Numbered from the stretch's first letter, positions 36,654 through 46,278 are shown. The stretch: 64,000 nt of DNA from CAVURS01 sp963795385 (GCA_963795385.1 CAWCHK010000003.1:620001-684000); one strand, 5' to 3'. The notes: generated from the sequence alone by a model not told the origin. Numbers and translations: made by a program.

Positions 36654-37928
36654 TCACCGGACCGAGCGGACGCGCAGGACGGCGGCCCCGCCCAGCAGGG
36701 CACAGACCCCGGCCACCGCATAGAGCGCGCCGTAGCTCCCGACGGCCAGGATCGCCGGGGCCAGGGCCGGCGCGATCGAGTACGGCAGGGCGCCGGCGAT
36801 GTTCGCGACACCGAGGTCCTTGGCCGCGTGGGCATGGTCGGGCAGCACGTCGACCACGAGGGCGAGGTCCACCGCGACGTACGCACCGAGGCCGGCGCCG
36901 CTGATCACCATCGCGACCAGGAAGCCGTCGAAGCTGCTGACCATCGCGAGGACGAACATCGCGGCCCCGAAGGTCGTGGCCGCCGCGATCACGAAGACCT
37001 TCCGCCGGCCGGTGCGGTCCGAGAGGCGTCCGCCGAGCAGGGATGCGGTCACCACCAGGACCGACTGCACCAGCGTGGCGAGGAACACCCGATGCGGCAC
37101 GTCGTGCTTGCTGGTGCCCACGCGGTCGAGCAGGAAGAAGACCTGGTAGGTGGTCAGGAAGGCGTACGCCGTGACGAAGAGGAAGCGGCTGACGAAGGCC
37201 CAGGCGAAGTCCGGGTTCGCACGCGGCGACACGTAGAACGTCCGGGCGAACTCGGCAAGCGACCACGCTTGCTTGTCGGAGGGCAACTGACACCGGTCGT
37301 CCAGCCGAGCGACGAACAGGAGCATGACCACCCCGGCCACGACACAGGGCGCCATGAACATCGCGAGCTGGCTGCCGCTGAACACATTCACCAGATAGGT
37401 GCCGCACACCGAGGCGGCCGGCAGGCAGACGCCGAGGACTCCGGAGACGACACCACGCTGCGCGCTGGGCACCTGGTCCGGGAGGACGGCGACCAGCGCT
37501 GCGAGCATGGCGTTGAAGAACAGCTGCGCCACGCACCAGCCCGCCACCACCACCGGGATGTTGGGCGCCAGCGCCACGACCAGCACTCCTGCCGAGCCTC
37601 CGGCCACCCCGAGGACGAGCCACGGCCTCCGGCGCCCGAACCGAGAGCTGGTCCGGTCGCTCAGCTGCCCGAACAGCGGATTGCCGATCATGGCCACCAG
37701 CGCCCCGGACCCCGCCACCAGGGACAGATTGGCGGGCGCCCGCTCGTCGCCCACGAGCGCCACGACCTTCAGGGCCAGCGTGACGAGCAACGGCGAGATG
37801 AGCAGCAGGATCGCCGACAGGTACGCCGCGGCGTACCAGGCGACGAAGGCCCAGCCGACGCGCGAGGGGCCCCCCGACCCGGACGTGCCGGGCTGGACCC
37901 CGCTCGCCGTTACGGCACCATGGGTCAC
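36654..37928 (-). CDS. MFS transporter
   Basis: 424 residues with 12 helices. Both inner loops carry the MFS pattern (GQLSDRTSSRFGRRRPWLV and GGRLSDRTGRRKVF), as in sugar/cation symporter-like or drug carriers. GGAG is close to the GTG at 37928. It is divergent from the LAL regulator gene, whose start is only 23 bases away, so the regulator may control it. Confidence 0.88.
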   Translation of the reverse strand: MTHGAVTASGVQPGTSGSGGPSRVGWAFVAWYAAAYLSAILLLISPLLVTLALKVVALVGDERAPANLSLVAGSGALVAMIGNPLFGQLSDRTSSRFGRRRPWLVLGVAGGSAGVLVVALAPNIPVVVAGWCVAQLFFNAMLAALVAVLPDQVPSAQRGVVSGVLGVCLPAASVCGTYLVNVFSGSQLAMFMAPCVVAGVVMLLFVARLDDRCQLPSDKQAWSLAEFARTFYVSPRANPDFAWAFVSRFLFVTAYAFLTTYQVFFLLDRVGTSKHDVPHRVFLATLVQSVLVVTASLLGGRLSDRTGRRKVFVIAAATTFGAAMFVLAMVSSFDGFLVAMVISGAGLGAYVAVDLALVVDVLPDHAHAAKDLGVANIAGALPYSIAPALAPAILAVGSYGALYAVAGVCALLGGAAVLRVRSVR

Positions 37929-37951
37929 CTGACTCCTAGGTCTGGAGTGCC

Positions 37952-40711
37952 GTGGTCGGTCCGCTGCTGGAGAGCAAGTACCGCGTACCGAGCGGTCGGG
38001 TCGGGGACGTCGCGCGACCGCGGCTGACCGAGCGCCTCGAAGGGACGTCACGCCATGGCGTGACGTTGGTGTCCGCGCCGGCCGGGTTCGGCAAGACGAC
38101 CATACTCGCGAGCTGGCTGGCCACGGCCCCCTTCGACGGGGCGCCGGTCGCCTGGGTGTCACTCGACGGGCGGGACAACGACCCGGCGTCGTTCTGGACC
38201 TACGTCGTCACCGCCCTGCACACCGCGACGCCCGAGGTCGGCGACGCGGCCCTCGGGATGCTGCGGTCGACGCAGCCCGGGTCCGAGGCAGCGGTCGCGG
38301 CCCTCCTGAACGACCTGGAGCGCCTCGAGACCGACGTGCTGCTCGTCCTGGACGACCTCCACCTGATCGAGTCGCCCGAGATCCACGACGGGCTGGCCTT
38401 CCTGATCGAGCATCAGCCGCGGCAGCTGCGGCTCGTCCTCGCCAGCCGGGCCGATCCGGCGCTGGCGCTCGCCGGACTGCGCGCCCGCGGCGAGCTGGTC
38501 GAGATCCGCGCGGCCGACCTGCGTTTCACCGCGGACGAGGCCGCGGCGTACCTCAACGGGCCGATGGGTCTCACGTTGAGCGACGGCGACATCGCGACCC
38601 TCGACCGGCGCACCGAGGGCTGGATAGCGGCGCTGCAGCTGGCCGCGCTCTCCATGCAGGGCCGCGAGGACGCCAGCGCGTTCATCGCCGGCTTCGCGGG
38701 GGACGACCGCTACATCGTCGACTACCTCGCCGAGGAGGTGCTCGCCCGCCAGAGCGCGGAGGTCCGGAGCTTCCTGCTCGAGACGTCCATCCTGGACCGC
38801 CTGAGCGGCCCGCTCTGCGACGCCGTGACCGCCGGCGCCGGCGCCCGGGCCCGGCTCGTCGCCCTGGAGCGCGCCAACCTGTTCCTCGTCCCCCTCGACG
38901 ACCGCCGTCAGTGGTGGCGCTACCACCACCTGTTCGCCGACGTGCTGAGGGCCCACCTCTCGGAGGAGCAACCCGAGTCGGCCCCGGAGCTGCACCGGCG
39001 GGCCAGCGCCTGGTACGAACGAGAAGGTGACACGACACCGGCCGTCCGGCACGCCATGTCGGCCCGCGACTTCGAGCGCGCGGCCGGTCTGATGGAGCTG
39101 GCCATCCCGGCCCTCAGCCGCGAACGGCGGGAGGCCGAGTTCCACGACTGGGTGCAGTCCCTGCCCGACGAGGTGGTCGCCGTCCGGCCGGTGCTCGGGG
39201 TCGCCCTGGCCGGTGCGCTGGCCCAGGTGTCGCAGTTCGAGACCGTCGCGCATCGGCTGGACGTGGCCGAGCGCTCGGTGCGCGCGACTCCCGGCGACCC
39301 CTGGCCGGAGCAGCCGCCGCCCGGCCTCGTGGTGGTCGATCAGGAGGGGTACCGACGCCTTCCCGGCACCCTGCAGATGTACCGCGCCGCCCTGGCCCTG
39401 TGGCGGGGCGACCTGGCCGGCACGGTATCCCACGCTCGCGCGGCGCTGGCCCTGGCCGGTCCGGACGACGACCTGATCCGGGCCGCGGCCGGCGCCCTGG
39501 GCGGTCTGGCCGCGTGGACGGAGGGCGACCTGGCAGGTGCCCACGCGGCGTACACCGCGTCCGTGACCGCGCTCCATCAGGCCGGCAACGTCGCCGACGT
39601 CCTCGGCTGCAGCATCACCCTCGGGGACATCCGGCTCACCCAGGGCCGGCTGGGTGACGCCCTCCGGACCTACCAGCACGCCCTCGACCTGGCGGCTCCC
39701 GGGGCGGGCGCGCAACCGCTGCGCGGGACCGCGGACATGCACGTCGGCGTGGCCGGCGTCCTGCTCGAGCGCGACGACCGGGGGCGGGCGGCCGAGCAGC
39801 TGGCCGCGAGCCAGGCCCTGGGCGAGCACCAGGGGCTCCCGCAGAACCCCTACCGCCGGCGGCTCGTCACGGCCCGGCTCCTCGCCGCCGAGGGCGACCT
39901 CGACGGCGCCCTCGAGCTGGTGGACGAGGCCGACCGCGTGTACGCCGGTGACTACTCCCCCAACGTCCGGCCCGTGCCGGCGGTGCGGGCCCGGCTGCAG
40001 ATCCGCGCCGGCGACCTCGGCCCGCCGGCGGCGTGGGCGCGGGAGCGCGGCCTGACCCCGGACGACGGGCTGACCTACCTGCTCGAGTTCGAGCACGTCA
40101 CCCTGGCCCGCCTCCTGCTGGCCCAGCACGCCGGCCGGGCGGGGGCCCAGCGCGACGACCCGCTGCTCCACGACGCGACCCGGCTGCTCGAGCGGTTGCT
40201 CGCGGCCGCCGAGGCGGGCGGACGCGGCGGCAGCGCGCTCGAGCTGCTCGTCCTGCTGTCGCTGGCCCACCACCTGCGTCGCGACCATCCGGCCGCGCTC
40301 GGCGCCCTGCGGCAGGCGGTCGCCCGGGCTGAGCCGGAGGGATACGTGCGCGTCTTCGCCGACGAGGGACCGCCTCTGGCCGAGCTGCTGAACGGGCTCG
40401 TCCGGGAGGGCGGGGGCACCGCCTACGTCCGCCGCCTCCGGGCAGCGGCGATGGGGACCCAGCAGCGCGCCGGCGCCTCGAAGCCGCTCGTCGCGCCCCT
40501 GAGCGAGCGCGAGCTGGACGTGCTGCGGCTGCTCGGGTCCGACCTCACCGGCCCGCAGATCGCCCGGGAGCTCTCGGTGTCGCTCAACACCCTGCGCACC
40601 CACACGAAGAGCATCTTCGCCAAGCTCGGGGTCAACAGCCGTAGAGCGGCGGTCCGGCGGGCCGCGGAGCTCGACGTGCTGTCGGACCGCTCGGGGTCAG
40701 CCGCGCTGTGA
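37952..40711 (+). CDS. LAL-type LuxR family regulator (MalT-like ATPase)
   Basis: 919 residues. The STAND-type ATPase domain has Walker A SAPAGFGKTT and Walker B VLLVLDDLHLIE. A long helical TPR-like region (about 400-800) follows, and a C-terminal LuxR HTH (LSERELDVLRLL, GPQIARELSVSLNTLRTHTK). These regulators bind a ligand and ATP and activate nearby genes. The divergent MFS transporter is the obvious candidate target. The 3' end overlaps the convergent cupin gene by 15 bases. Confidence 0.9.
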   Translation: MVGPLLESKYRVPSGRVGDVARPRLTERLEGTSRHGVTLVSAPAGFGKTTILASWLATAPFDGAPVAWVSLDGRDNDPASFWTYVVTALHTATPEVGDAALGMLRSTQPGSEAAVAALLNDLERLETDVLLVLDDLHLIESPEIHDGLAFLIEHQPRQLRLVLASRADPALALAGLRARGELVEIRAADLRFTADEAAAYLNGPMGLTLSDGDIATLDRRTEGWIAALQLAALSMQGREDASAFIAGFAGDDRYIVDYLAEEVLARQSAEVRSFLLETSILDRLSGPLCDAVTAGAGARARLVALERANLFLVPLDDRRQWWRYHHLFADVLRAHLSEEQPESAPELHRRASAWYEREGDTTPAVRHAMSARDFERAAGLMELAIPALSRERREAEFHDWVQSLPDEVVAVRPVLGVALAGALAQVSQFETVAHRLDVAERSVRATPGDPWPEQPPPGLVVVDQEGYRRLPGTLQMYRAALALWRGDLAGTVSHARAALALAGPDDDLIRAAAGALGGLAAWTEGDLAGAHAAYTASVTALHQAGNVADVLGCSITLGDIRLTQGRLGDALRTYQHALDLAAPGAGAQPLRGTADMHVGVAGVLLERDDRGRAAEQLAASQALGEHQGLPQNPYRRRLVTARLLAAEGDLDGALELVDEADRVYAGDYSPNVRPVPAVRARLQIRAGDLGPPAAWARERGLTPDDGLTYLLEFEHVTLARLLLAQHAGRAGAQRDDPLLHDATRLLERLLAAAEAGGRGGSALELLVLLSLAHHLRRDHPAALGALRQAVARAEPEGYVRVFADEGPPLAELLNGLVREGGGTAYVRRLRAAAMGTQQRAGASKPLVAPLSERELDVLRLLGSDLTGPQIARELSVSLNTLRTHTKSIFAKLGVNSRRAAVRRAAELDVLSDRSGSAAL

Positions 40712-41029
40712 CACGGTCAGCAGGACGGCCGACGTCTCCACGGCCTCCAGGCTGTGCCGGGACAGCGGCACGGTGAGCAGGTCGCCCGGGGAGCCGTTCC
40801 AGGAGACGTCGCCTGCCACCAGCCGGACCCGGCCGTGCAGCACGTGCACGGTCGCCTCGCCGGGGCTGTCGTGCTCCGCCATCGAGTGCCCCGCCGTCAT
40901 GGCGATCAACGTCTGGCGCAGCTGGTGCTCGTGTCCGCCGTACACGGTGTGGGCGCTGCGGCCGCTGGACGCGCGCTCCGCGAGCTCCAGGTGCTGGCGG
41001 ACGAGCGCCTTGAGTGACTGCTTCTCCAT
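40697..41029 (-). CDS. Small cupin protein, 110 aa
   Basis: Single cupin barrel (HSMAEHDSPGEATVHVLHG then GDLLTVPLSRHSLEA) with a preceding helix. Such proteins often bind a metal and act as sensors or in simple isomerase reactions; no substrate is evident. TACGGT lies six bases upstream of the ATG. Confidence 0.82.
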   Translation of the reverse strand: MEKQSLKALVRQHLELAERASSGRSAHTVYGGHEHQLRQTLIAMTAGHSMAEHDSPGEATVHVLHGRVRLVAGDVSWNGSPGDLLTVPLSRHSLEAVETSAVLLTVSQRG

Positions 41030-41056
41030 CGGCCCACCGTAGTGCCGGCCGTCCGG

Positions 41057-41692
41057 TCAGGGGCGCAGCCGGAAGGGCGGGTACTCGTCGGTGACCAGGA
41101 TGAAGGCGTAGCCGAGGACGCGGTTGTGCCAGCGGATCACGCCCTCGATGTAGGTGAACAAGCCACGCGGGTAGCGGCCGGTGAACAGGATGGCGAACCA
41201 GGCGCCGACCGCCGCGAAGAGCACGCCGACGTAGAGCACCACGAGGACGATGTAGTGCGGGATCGCGAGCAGCCACTTCACCAGCGGGAGCCAGCGGTTC
41301 AGGCCGTGCTTCGCGTCGGGGTAGGCGACGTCCAGGTGGACCGACTGCTGCTCGTCGGTCGAGGGATAGCGGTCGTCCATCAGGGCGACGTAGGCGCCCA
41401 CCCGGTTGGTGAACCGCAGCAGCTCGAGGTTCCAGTCGAACCACCAGCGAGGGTACTTCTGCCGGAACAGGATCATCAGCAGCGGAGGCAGGAAGAGCAG
41501 CCCGGTGCCACCGATGGCCACGACCGTCGTGCTGTGTCCGGTGGCTGCGTTGCTCCCGCTCTCGAAGCCGCCGATGCTCGCGAGCAGGAGCGCGATGGGG
41601 ATGACCGTGAAGATCCGGAACGCGCTGGTGGCCCGGTTGAGGATCCGGTCGGGGTAGTCGACGGTGTAGGTGACGGCTTGGTCGTCGTGCAT
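41057..41692 (-). CDS. DUF4389 family membrane protein
   Basis: 211 residues with about four helices and the DUF4389 pattern: VDYPDRILNRATSAFRIF, then RQKYPRWWFDWNLELLRF and the repeat VAYPDAKHGLNRWLPLVKW, FTGRYPRGLFTYIEGVIRW. The function is unknown. It follows the MMPL gene in the same direction and may be a subunit or accessory of that transporter. Confidence 0.88.
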   Translation of the reverse strand: MHDDQAVTYTVDYPDRILNRATSAFRIFTVIPIALLLASIGGFESGSNAATGHSTTVVAIGGTGLLFLPPLLMILFRQKYPRWWFDWNLELLRFTNRVGAYVALMDDRYPSTDEQQSVHLDVAYPDAKHGLNRWLPLVKWLLAIPHYIVLVVLYVGVLFAAVGAWFAILFTGRYPRGLFTYIEGVIRWHNRVLGYAFILVTDEYPPFRLRP

Positions 41693-41727
41693 GGGGTGAG
41701 TTCCTCTTCTGTTGGTAGGTCAGGGAT

Positions 41728-43916
41728 TCAGCGGGCGCCGACTGGTTGCGGCTCCGGCTCCGGCTCGGACTGGGGCTCGGAAGGCGGCCCGGACAGGGGG
41801 CCGGCGTCCACGCGGGGGCGAAGGGGCGACGGCTGGACGAAGAGGGCTCGGGCCAGCCAGGTGGGCAGCCACCAGTTCCAGCGGCCGAAGAGGCTCACGA
41901 GCGCCGGCACGAGGAGCGCGCGGACGATGGTGGCGTCGATCAGGATGCCCACTCCCAGCGCAGTCCCGATGATCTTGCCGTCCGTTCCCGGCGAGGAGGC
42001 CAGGGCGGAGAAGGCGAAGAAGAGGATCAGCGCGGCCGACGTCACCAGCCGGCCGGTCCGGCCGATCCCGGTGATGACCGCCATGGAGGTGTCTCCGGTG
42101 CGGTCGTACTCCTCGCGCATGCGGGACAGGATGAAGACCTCGTAGTCCATCGAGAGCCCGAAGAGGAACGCGAAGATCACCACGGGCAGCCAGTTGTTGA
42201 TGGTGCCGGTGGCGGGCACGTGGAACACCGCTCCGGAGCCGTGGCCGAGCTGCCAGAAGAACACGACGGACCCGAAGACGGCCGACATCGAGATCAGGTT
42301 GAGCAGCACTGCTTTCAACGGCAGCAGGACGGACCGGAAGGTGCGCACCAGCAGGACGAACGTGATCAGCGCGATCAGGGCCAGGACGTAGGGAAGACGG
42401 TCGTAGACGGCCCTCATGTAGTCACCGACGCTGGCGCCGACACCCGTGACGCCGACCTCGTCGCCGACGGCGTCGCGCACGGCCGTCCGCACGCGGTCGA
42501 CCAAGGCCAGGCTGGTGTTGTCGACGGTGGCCTCGGCGGGCAGGACGTCGATGACCGAGCGGTCGCCGACGGTCGTCCCCACGACGGCGAGCTGGACGCC
42601 GGCGACGCCTCGAGCCGCCGCGGCTGCCTGGTCGCGCCCGGTCGGCCGGGACGAGCACCTCGATCGGGGTCAGCACACCGGTCCCGACCCCGCCCTGGGT
42701 CAGGGTCTGCAGCGCGTCGTACCTGGGGCCGCTGCTCGCCAGGGCCGAGATGCCGGTCTGGCCGATCTTGAGGCTGAACACGGGGATGACGAGGAGCGCG
42801 AGGACGATGCCGGCTCCGGCCGTGGCGATGACGCGGTGCTTGACGACCACGCGGGCCCAGCGCCGTCCAGCCGCGGGATGCGTTGCCCTCGTGGCGGATC
42901 CGGGGGTAGTCGACCCGCGGACCGATGCTCGACAGCAGCGCGGGCAGCAGGGTCAGCACCGCGGACACGCTGACCAGCGCGATCAGGAGGCCGGCGAGCC
43001 CGACGCTGCGCAGCGCGGGCACGGGCACGACGAGCAGGGCGAGCAGGCTGACCGCGACGGTGACGCCGGAGGCGAGGACGGCGTGCCCGGCGGTCTTCAT
43101 CGCCACGACGACCGCCTCCTCGTTGGTGCGCCCGTGGGCGCGTTCCTCACGCCAGCGCGAGACCAGCAGCAGGGAGTAGTCGATCGCGACTCCGAGGCCG
43201 ATCAGCGCGATCAGGAACTGGACGATGATGCTCACGTCGGTGAAGGTCGTCAGGGCCAGGACCAGCATGAACGTGGTGAGGATCGACACGCCGGCGATGA
43301 GCAGCGGCAGCAGCGCCAGGAACGACGCGAAGACGAACAGGAGCACGAGCAACGCGGCCGCGCCGGCCAGCAGCACCTCGAGCAGGACGCCGGTGCCACC
43401 GCTGCCGCCACCCGCGGCGAGCAGCCCGTAGCCGGTCAGTCCGCTGTGGAACCCTTGCGCTGCAGCGGCTTTGGCCAGAGCTGGGTCAAGCTGCGTTTCG
43501 ATGTACGCCCCCAGCGTCTGCGCGACGGGCGCCTGGATCAGGGCGTACGTCGTGCGTCCGTCAGTGGTGACGAAGCCGCGGTCGCCGGTGCTGGCGAGGT
43601 CGACCAGCCTGAGCTTCACGCCCGGCACCGCTGCCGTGGCCGAGGCGAAGACCTGGCTCACCGCGCTGGACTGCGCGGCGACCGTCTGGCCCTCGGGAAC
43701 GGTGACCAGCGCGACGTACGTGTGCATCGAGCTGACGCCGTAGGTGTCGAGCAGCTGCTGCTCGGCCCGGTCGCCGGGCTGGCCCGGCAGCGAGAAGTCG
43801 TAGGCCCACCGGTCGGTCAGGTGGGAGGCGGAGAGCAGGCCGCCGACGAAGAGCGCCAGCCACAGCGCGCTGACGATCCGGCGGTGGTGCATGACCAGCT
43901 GGGCGAGACGTTCCAT
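41728..43916 (-). CDS. MMPL family transporter, two frameshifts
   Basis: About 729 residues when joined. The first half begins MERLAQLVMHHRRIVSALWL, with GVAIDYSLLLVSRWREER in the helix bundle. The middle (VVVKHRVIATAGAGIVLALL) is in a second frame, and the rest (GLSMDYEVFILSRMREEYD, ILIDATIVRALLVPAL) in a third. The shifts lie near 42860 (WTA to WARVVVKH) and near 42645 (before GRDQAAAAARGVAGV). The complete set of MMPL motifs suggests sequence errors. GGAGT precedes the ATG. Upstream is a small partner gene behind a palindromic operator. Confidence 0.82.
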
Positions 43917-43925
43917 CAGGACTCC

Positions 43926-44183
43926 TTAGTCGAGCGGTGATGTCGCGGGAGGGTCGACCTGGGCCACCGACAGGAGCGGGACCCCGATGTCGCGCAACGT
44001 GCGCAGCAGGCCGTGCAGTGCCGCCTGGTCGACGACCGAGCCCTCGATGAGGGTGGTCCCGTCGGCCTGGGTGGTGAGGGTCATTCCGTCGAACCGGGCC
44101 GCCCAGCGGGGCGCGAGGTGCCCGGTGAGACGGATCCGGTACCAACCGGGCTGGTCCGATGGACGGGCTGACGTGGTGCTCAT
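43926..44183 (-). CDS. Conserved hypothetical protein, 85 aa, first gene of the MMPL operon
   Basis: Small soluble protein (WYRIRLTGHLAPRWAARFDG, then TLIEGSVVDQAALHGLLRTL) similar to widespread actinobacterial hypotheticals; no known function. TAGCTT lies six bases before the ATG, so the transcript probably starts at or near the ATG. The MMPL gene begins 9 bases after its stop. Confidence 0.78.
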   Translation of the reverse strand: MSTTSARPSDQPGWYRIRLTGHLAPRWAARFDGMTLTTQADGTTLIEGSVVDQAALHGLLRTLRDIGVPLLSVAQVDPPATSPLD

Positions 44184-44203
44184 GGCCGCAAGCTAGGAGC
44201 CGA

Positions 44204-44234
44204 TGTGGTGACCCGACATCACCACATGTGGTGA
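44204..44234. promoter_or_regulatory. Triple half-site operator at the MMPL operon promoter
   Basis: TGTGGTGA (44204) - 7 bases - TCACCACA (44219) - TGTGGTGA (44227). The last two form a perfect 16-bp palindrome. The -10 box of the 85-aa gene is at 44190-44195, so the -35 falls between the first two half-sites. Confidence 0.75.
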
Positions 44235-44262
44235 GCGCGCGTGATCGCCGTACGGCGCGTGC

Positions 44263-44535
44263 TCAGGCGCCCGACGTGCGACCGAGGACCTGGCCGCGGA
44301 GCCGCTGCAGCTGCGGCATCAGGCCGTAGATGACGACCGGCACCGCGACGGTGGCGAGGACGAACGTGCGCAGGACCGGCGACAGGGTCCGGAGCCAGTC
44401 CCCCGCCGCGAGGTTGATGACCGTGAGGGTCGGGAACACGCACAGCCAGATCATCAGCGCGAGCTGGTGCTTGGTCGGGGGCGGTACCCGCCGCCGGGAC
44501 GGCACGGGCTCGGTGCTGGCGTCGGAAGGGGACAT
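44263..44535 (-). CDS. Conserved two-helix membrane protein, 90 aa
   Basis: Two hydrophobic helices (LALMIWLCVFPTLTVINLA; TFVLATVAVPVVIYGLM) after a Pro/Arg-rich start. AGGAG precedes the ATG at 44535. Longer in-frame starts would read through the 16-bp repeat array and are rejected. No function is known. Confidence 0.7.
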   Translation of the reverse strand: MSPSDASTEPVPSRRRVPPPTKHQLALMIWLCVFPTLTVINLAAGDWLRTLSPVLRTFVLATVAVPVVIYGLMPQLQRLRGQVLGRTSGA

Positions 44536-44551
44536 GAGAGCTCCTAGCGTT

Positions 44552-44608
44552 GGCATTGCTGGGGATGGGCATTGCTGAGGTTGGGCATTGCTGATGGTTG
44601 GCATCGCT
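44552..44608. repeat. Four direct repeats of GGCATTGCT at exact 16-bp spacing
   Basis: Copies begin at 44552, 44568, 44584 and 44600 (the last GGCATCGCT). The intervening 7 bases vary. The array lies just upstream of the two-helix protein gene, in the gap before the flavin reductase end. The regular spacing suggests cooperative protein binding. Confidence 0.7.
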
Positions 44609-44674
44609 GCGGTGTCGAGGAGCTGTCGAACGCGGCATCGACGACGGCCGGCCGGGTAGGACGGGTCAGGGCAG

Positions 44675-45601
44675 CTAGCCCCGGTTGAAGTCGCGGACCG
44701 CGTCGCGGACGTCCTCGTCGACCAGGTCCGCGTTGACGGCGATGGCCGCCGAGGATCCTTCGCCGGCTGCGGTGATCAGCTGGGCGCGGACGTTCGCGAC
44801 GTTGCCCGCCACCCACACGCCCCGGACGCTGGTCCGGCCGTTCGGGCCGGTCACCGGCCACCCGCCGGCATCGGTCTCGATGCCGAGGCCTGTGAGGAGG
44901 CCGTTGTTGGGCACGAACGTCGGTGGCACGAACAGTGCGCCGCGGCGGACGGTCCGGCCGTCGTCGAGCTCGACGCCGCAGAGCCGGTCGTCCTCGACCA
45001 GGACCTGCACCACCGTTCCCTCGACGATCCCGATCGCCCTCGCGACCAGCTCCGAACGCTCGGCATGCGTCAGGCTGCCGACCGGCGTGAAGAGGACGAC
45101 GTCGTCGGCCCACTGGCGCACGATCTGGGTGTAGCGGACGGCCTCCGCCGAGCCGCCGAGGACGCCGAGCGGGAGGTCGCGCACCTCGTAGCCGTGGCAG
45201 TAGGGGCAGTGCAGCACGTCGCGGGCCCACCGGTCGTGAAGGCCGGGGAGGTCGGGCAGCTCGTCCCGCAGGCCGGTCGCCACCAGCAGGCGGCGCGCGG
45301 AGACCCGCTGACCGTCCGCGAGCCGGACCCAGAAGCCGGACTCGCCGCGCGGCAACACCTCCAGGACGGTGCCGTCGAGGACGGTCGCTCCGTAGCCCTT
45401 CACCTCGTCGCGGCCGATCGACAGCAGCTCGCTGGGAGCCAGGCCGTCCCGCGACAGGAAGCCGTGCAGGTGCGCGGCCGGCGCGTTGCGCGGCGTGCCC
45501 GAGTCGATGACCAGGACCTCGCGCCGGGCGCGGGACAGGACGAGGGCGGCCGACAGGCCGGCCGCACCGCCCCCGATGATGACGACGTCGTAGTGGCTCA
45601 T
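44675..45601 (-). CDS. Thioredoxin-reductase-like FAD/NAD(P) oxidoreductase
   Basis: 308 residues. FAD motif VVIIGGGAAGLSAAL, redox pair in CPYCHGYEV, NAD(P) loop GVLGGSAEAVRY and the late VRGVWVAGNVAN. It resembles thioredoxin-reductase-like enzymes of unknown partner. The ATG at 45601 has CACCCT six bases upstream; a longer start is possible but unneeded. It is divergent from the XRE-cupin regulator, a common pairing in actinobacteria. Confidence 0.88.
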   Translation of the reverse strand: MSHYDVVIIGGGAAGLSAALVLSRARREVLVIDSGTPRNAPAAHLHGFLSRDGLAPSELLSIGRDEVKGYGATVLDGTVLEVLPRGESGFWVRLADGQRVSARRLLVATGLRDELPDLPGLHDRWARDVLHCPYCHGYEVRDLPLGVLGGSAEAVRYTQIVRQWADDVVLFTPVGSLTHAERSELVARAIGIVEGTVVQVLVEDDRLCGVELDDGRTVRRGALFVPPTFVPNNGLLTGLGIETDAGGWPVTGPNGRTSVRGVWVAGNVANVRAQLITAAGEGSSAAIAVNADLVDEDVRDAVRDFNRG

Positions 45602-45635
45602 GTCGTCAGGGTGAACCCGCGGTTCCCGATCCGAC

Positions 45636-45651
45636 AACAGACGTTGCTGTT
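45636..45651. promoter_or_regulatory. Dyad between reductase and XRE-cupin genes
   Basis: AACAG-ACGTTG-CTGTT, a perfect 5+5 dyad with a further CAAC/GTTG dyad inside, in the 77-base divergent gap. It is a plausible operator of the XRE-cupin regulator. Confidence 0.45.
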
Positions 45652-45678
45652 TGCGGGAAAGGAGGATGTGATGGCGCA

Positions 45679-46278
45679 GTGGAGGACAGGAGCTCGCCGA
45701 TCACGGCCGTGCTGGACCAGGTCGGGCCGAGACTCAAGCGACTGCGCCAGCAGAGGGGCGTGACACTCACCGCCCTGGCCGGGGTGACCGGCGTCTCCAA
45801 GAGCACCCTGTCGCGCCTGGAGACCGGTCAGCGACGGGCCAGCCTGGAGCTGCTCCTCCCCCTCGCGCAGGCGTACGGCGTGCCGTTGGACGACCTGGTA
45901 GGTGCGCCCGAGGTCGGCGACCCGCGGATCCGGTTGAAGGCCAGCCGGGTCCACGGCCGGACCGTGTTGCCACTGACCCGTCAGCCCGGCGGCGTACAGG
46001 CCTGGAAGATCGTGATCCCCGCGAGCAATCACCAGCCGCAGCTGAAGACCCACGAGGGCTACGAGTGGCTGTACGTCCTGTCCGGGCGGATGCGGCTGAT
46101 CCTCGGTGACCACGACCTGGTGCTCGGACCCGGCGAGGTGGTCGAGTTCGACACCCGGGTGCCGCACTGGTTCGGCAGCACCGGTGAGCAGCCGGCAGAG
46201 ATCTTGAGCCTGTTCGGGCCCCAGGGCGAGCGGGCCCATGCCCGTGCCCGTGCCCGTTCCAAGAAGTCATCGACCTGA
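45679..46278 (+). CDS. XRE family regulator with cupin sensor domain
   Basis: 199 residues: HTH (LKRLRQQRGVTLTALAGVTGVSKSTLSRLE, roughly residues 16-45 in two pieces) then a C-terminal cupin barrel (HEGYEWLYVLSGRMRL; VEFDTRVPHWFG). The GTG at 45679 is 13 bases from GGAGG. An ATG at 45671 has better spacing but is in another frame, so a one-base error at the start is possible. It probably controls the divergent reductase gene and itself. Confidence 0.85.
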   Translation: MEDRSSPITAVLDQVGPRLKRLRQQRGVTLTALAGVTGVSKSTLSRLETGQRRASLELLLPLAQAYGVPLDDLVGAPEVGDPRIRLKASRVHGRTVLPLTRQPGGVQAWKIVIPASNHQPQLKTHEGYEWLYVLSGRMRLILGDHDLVLGPGEVVEFDTRVPHWFGSTGEQPAEILSLFGPQGERAHARARARSKKSST

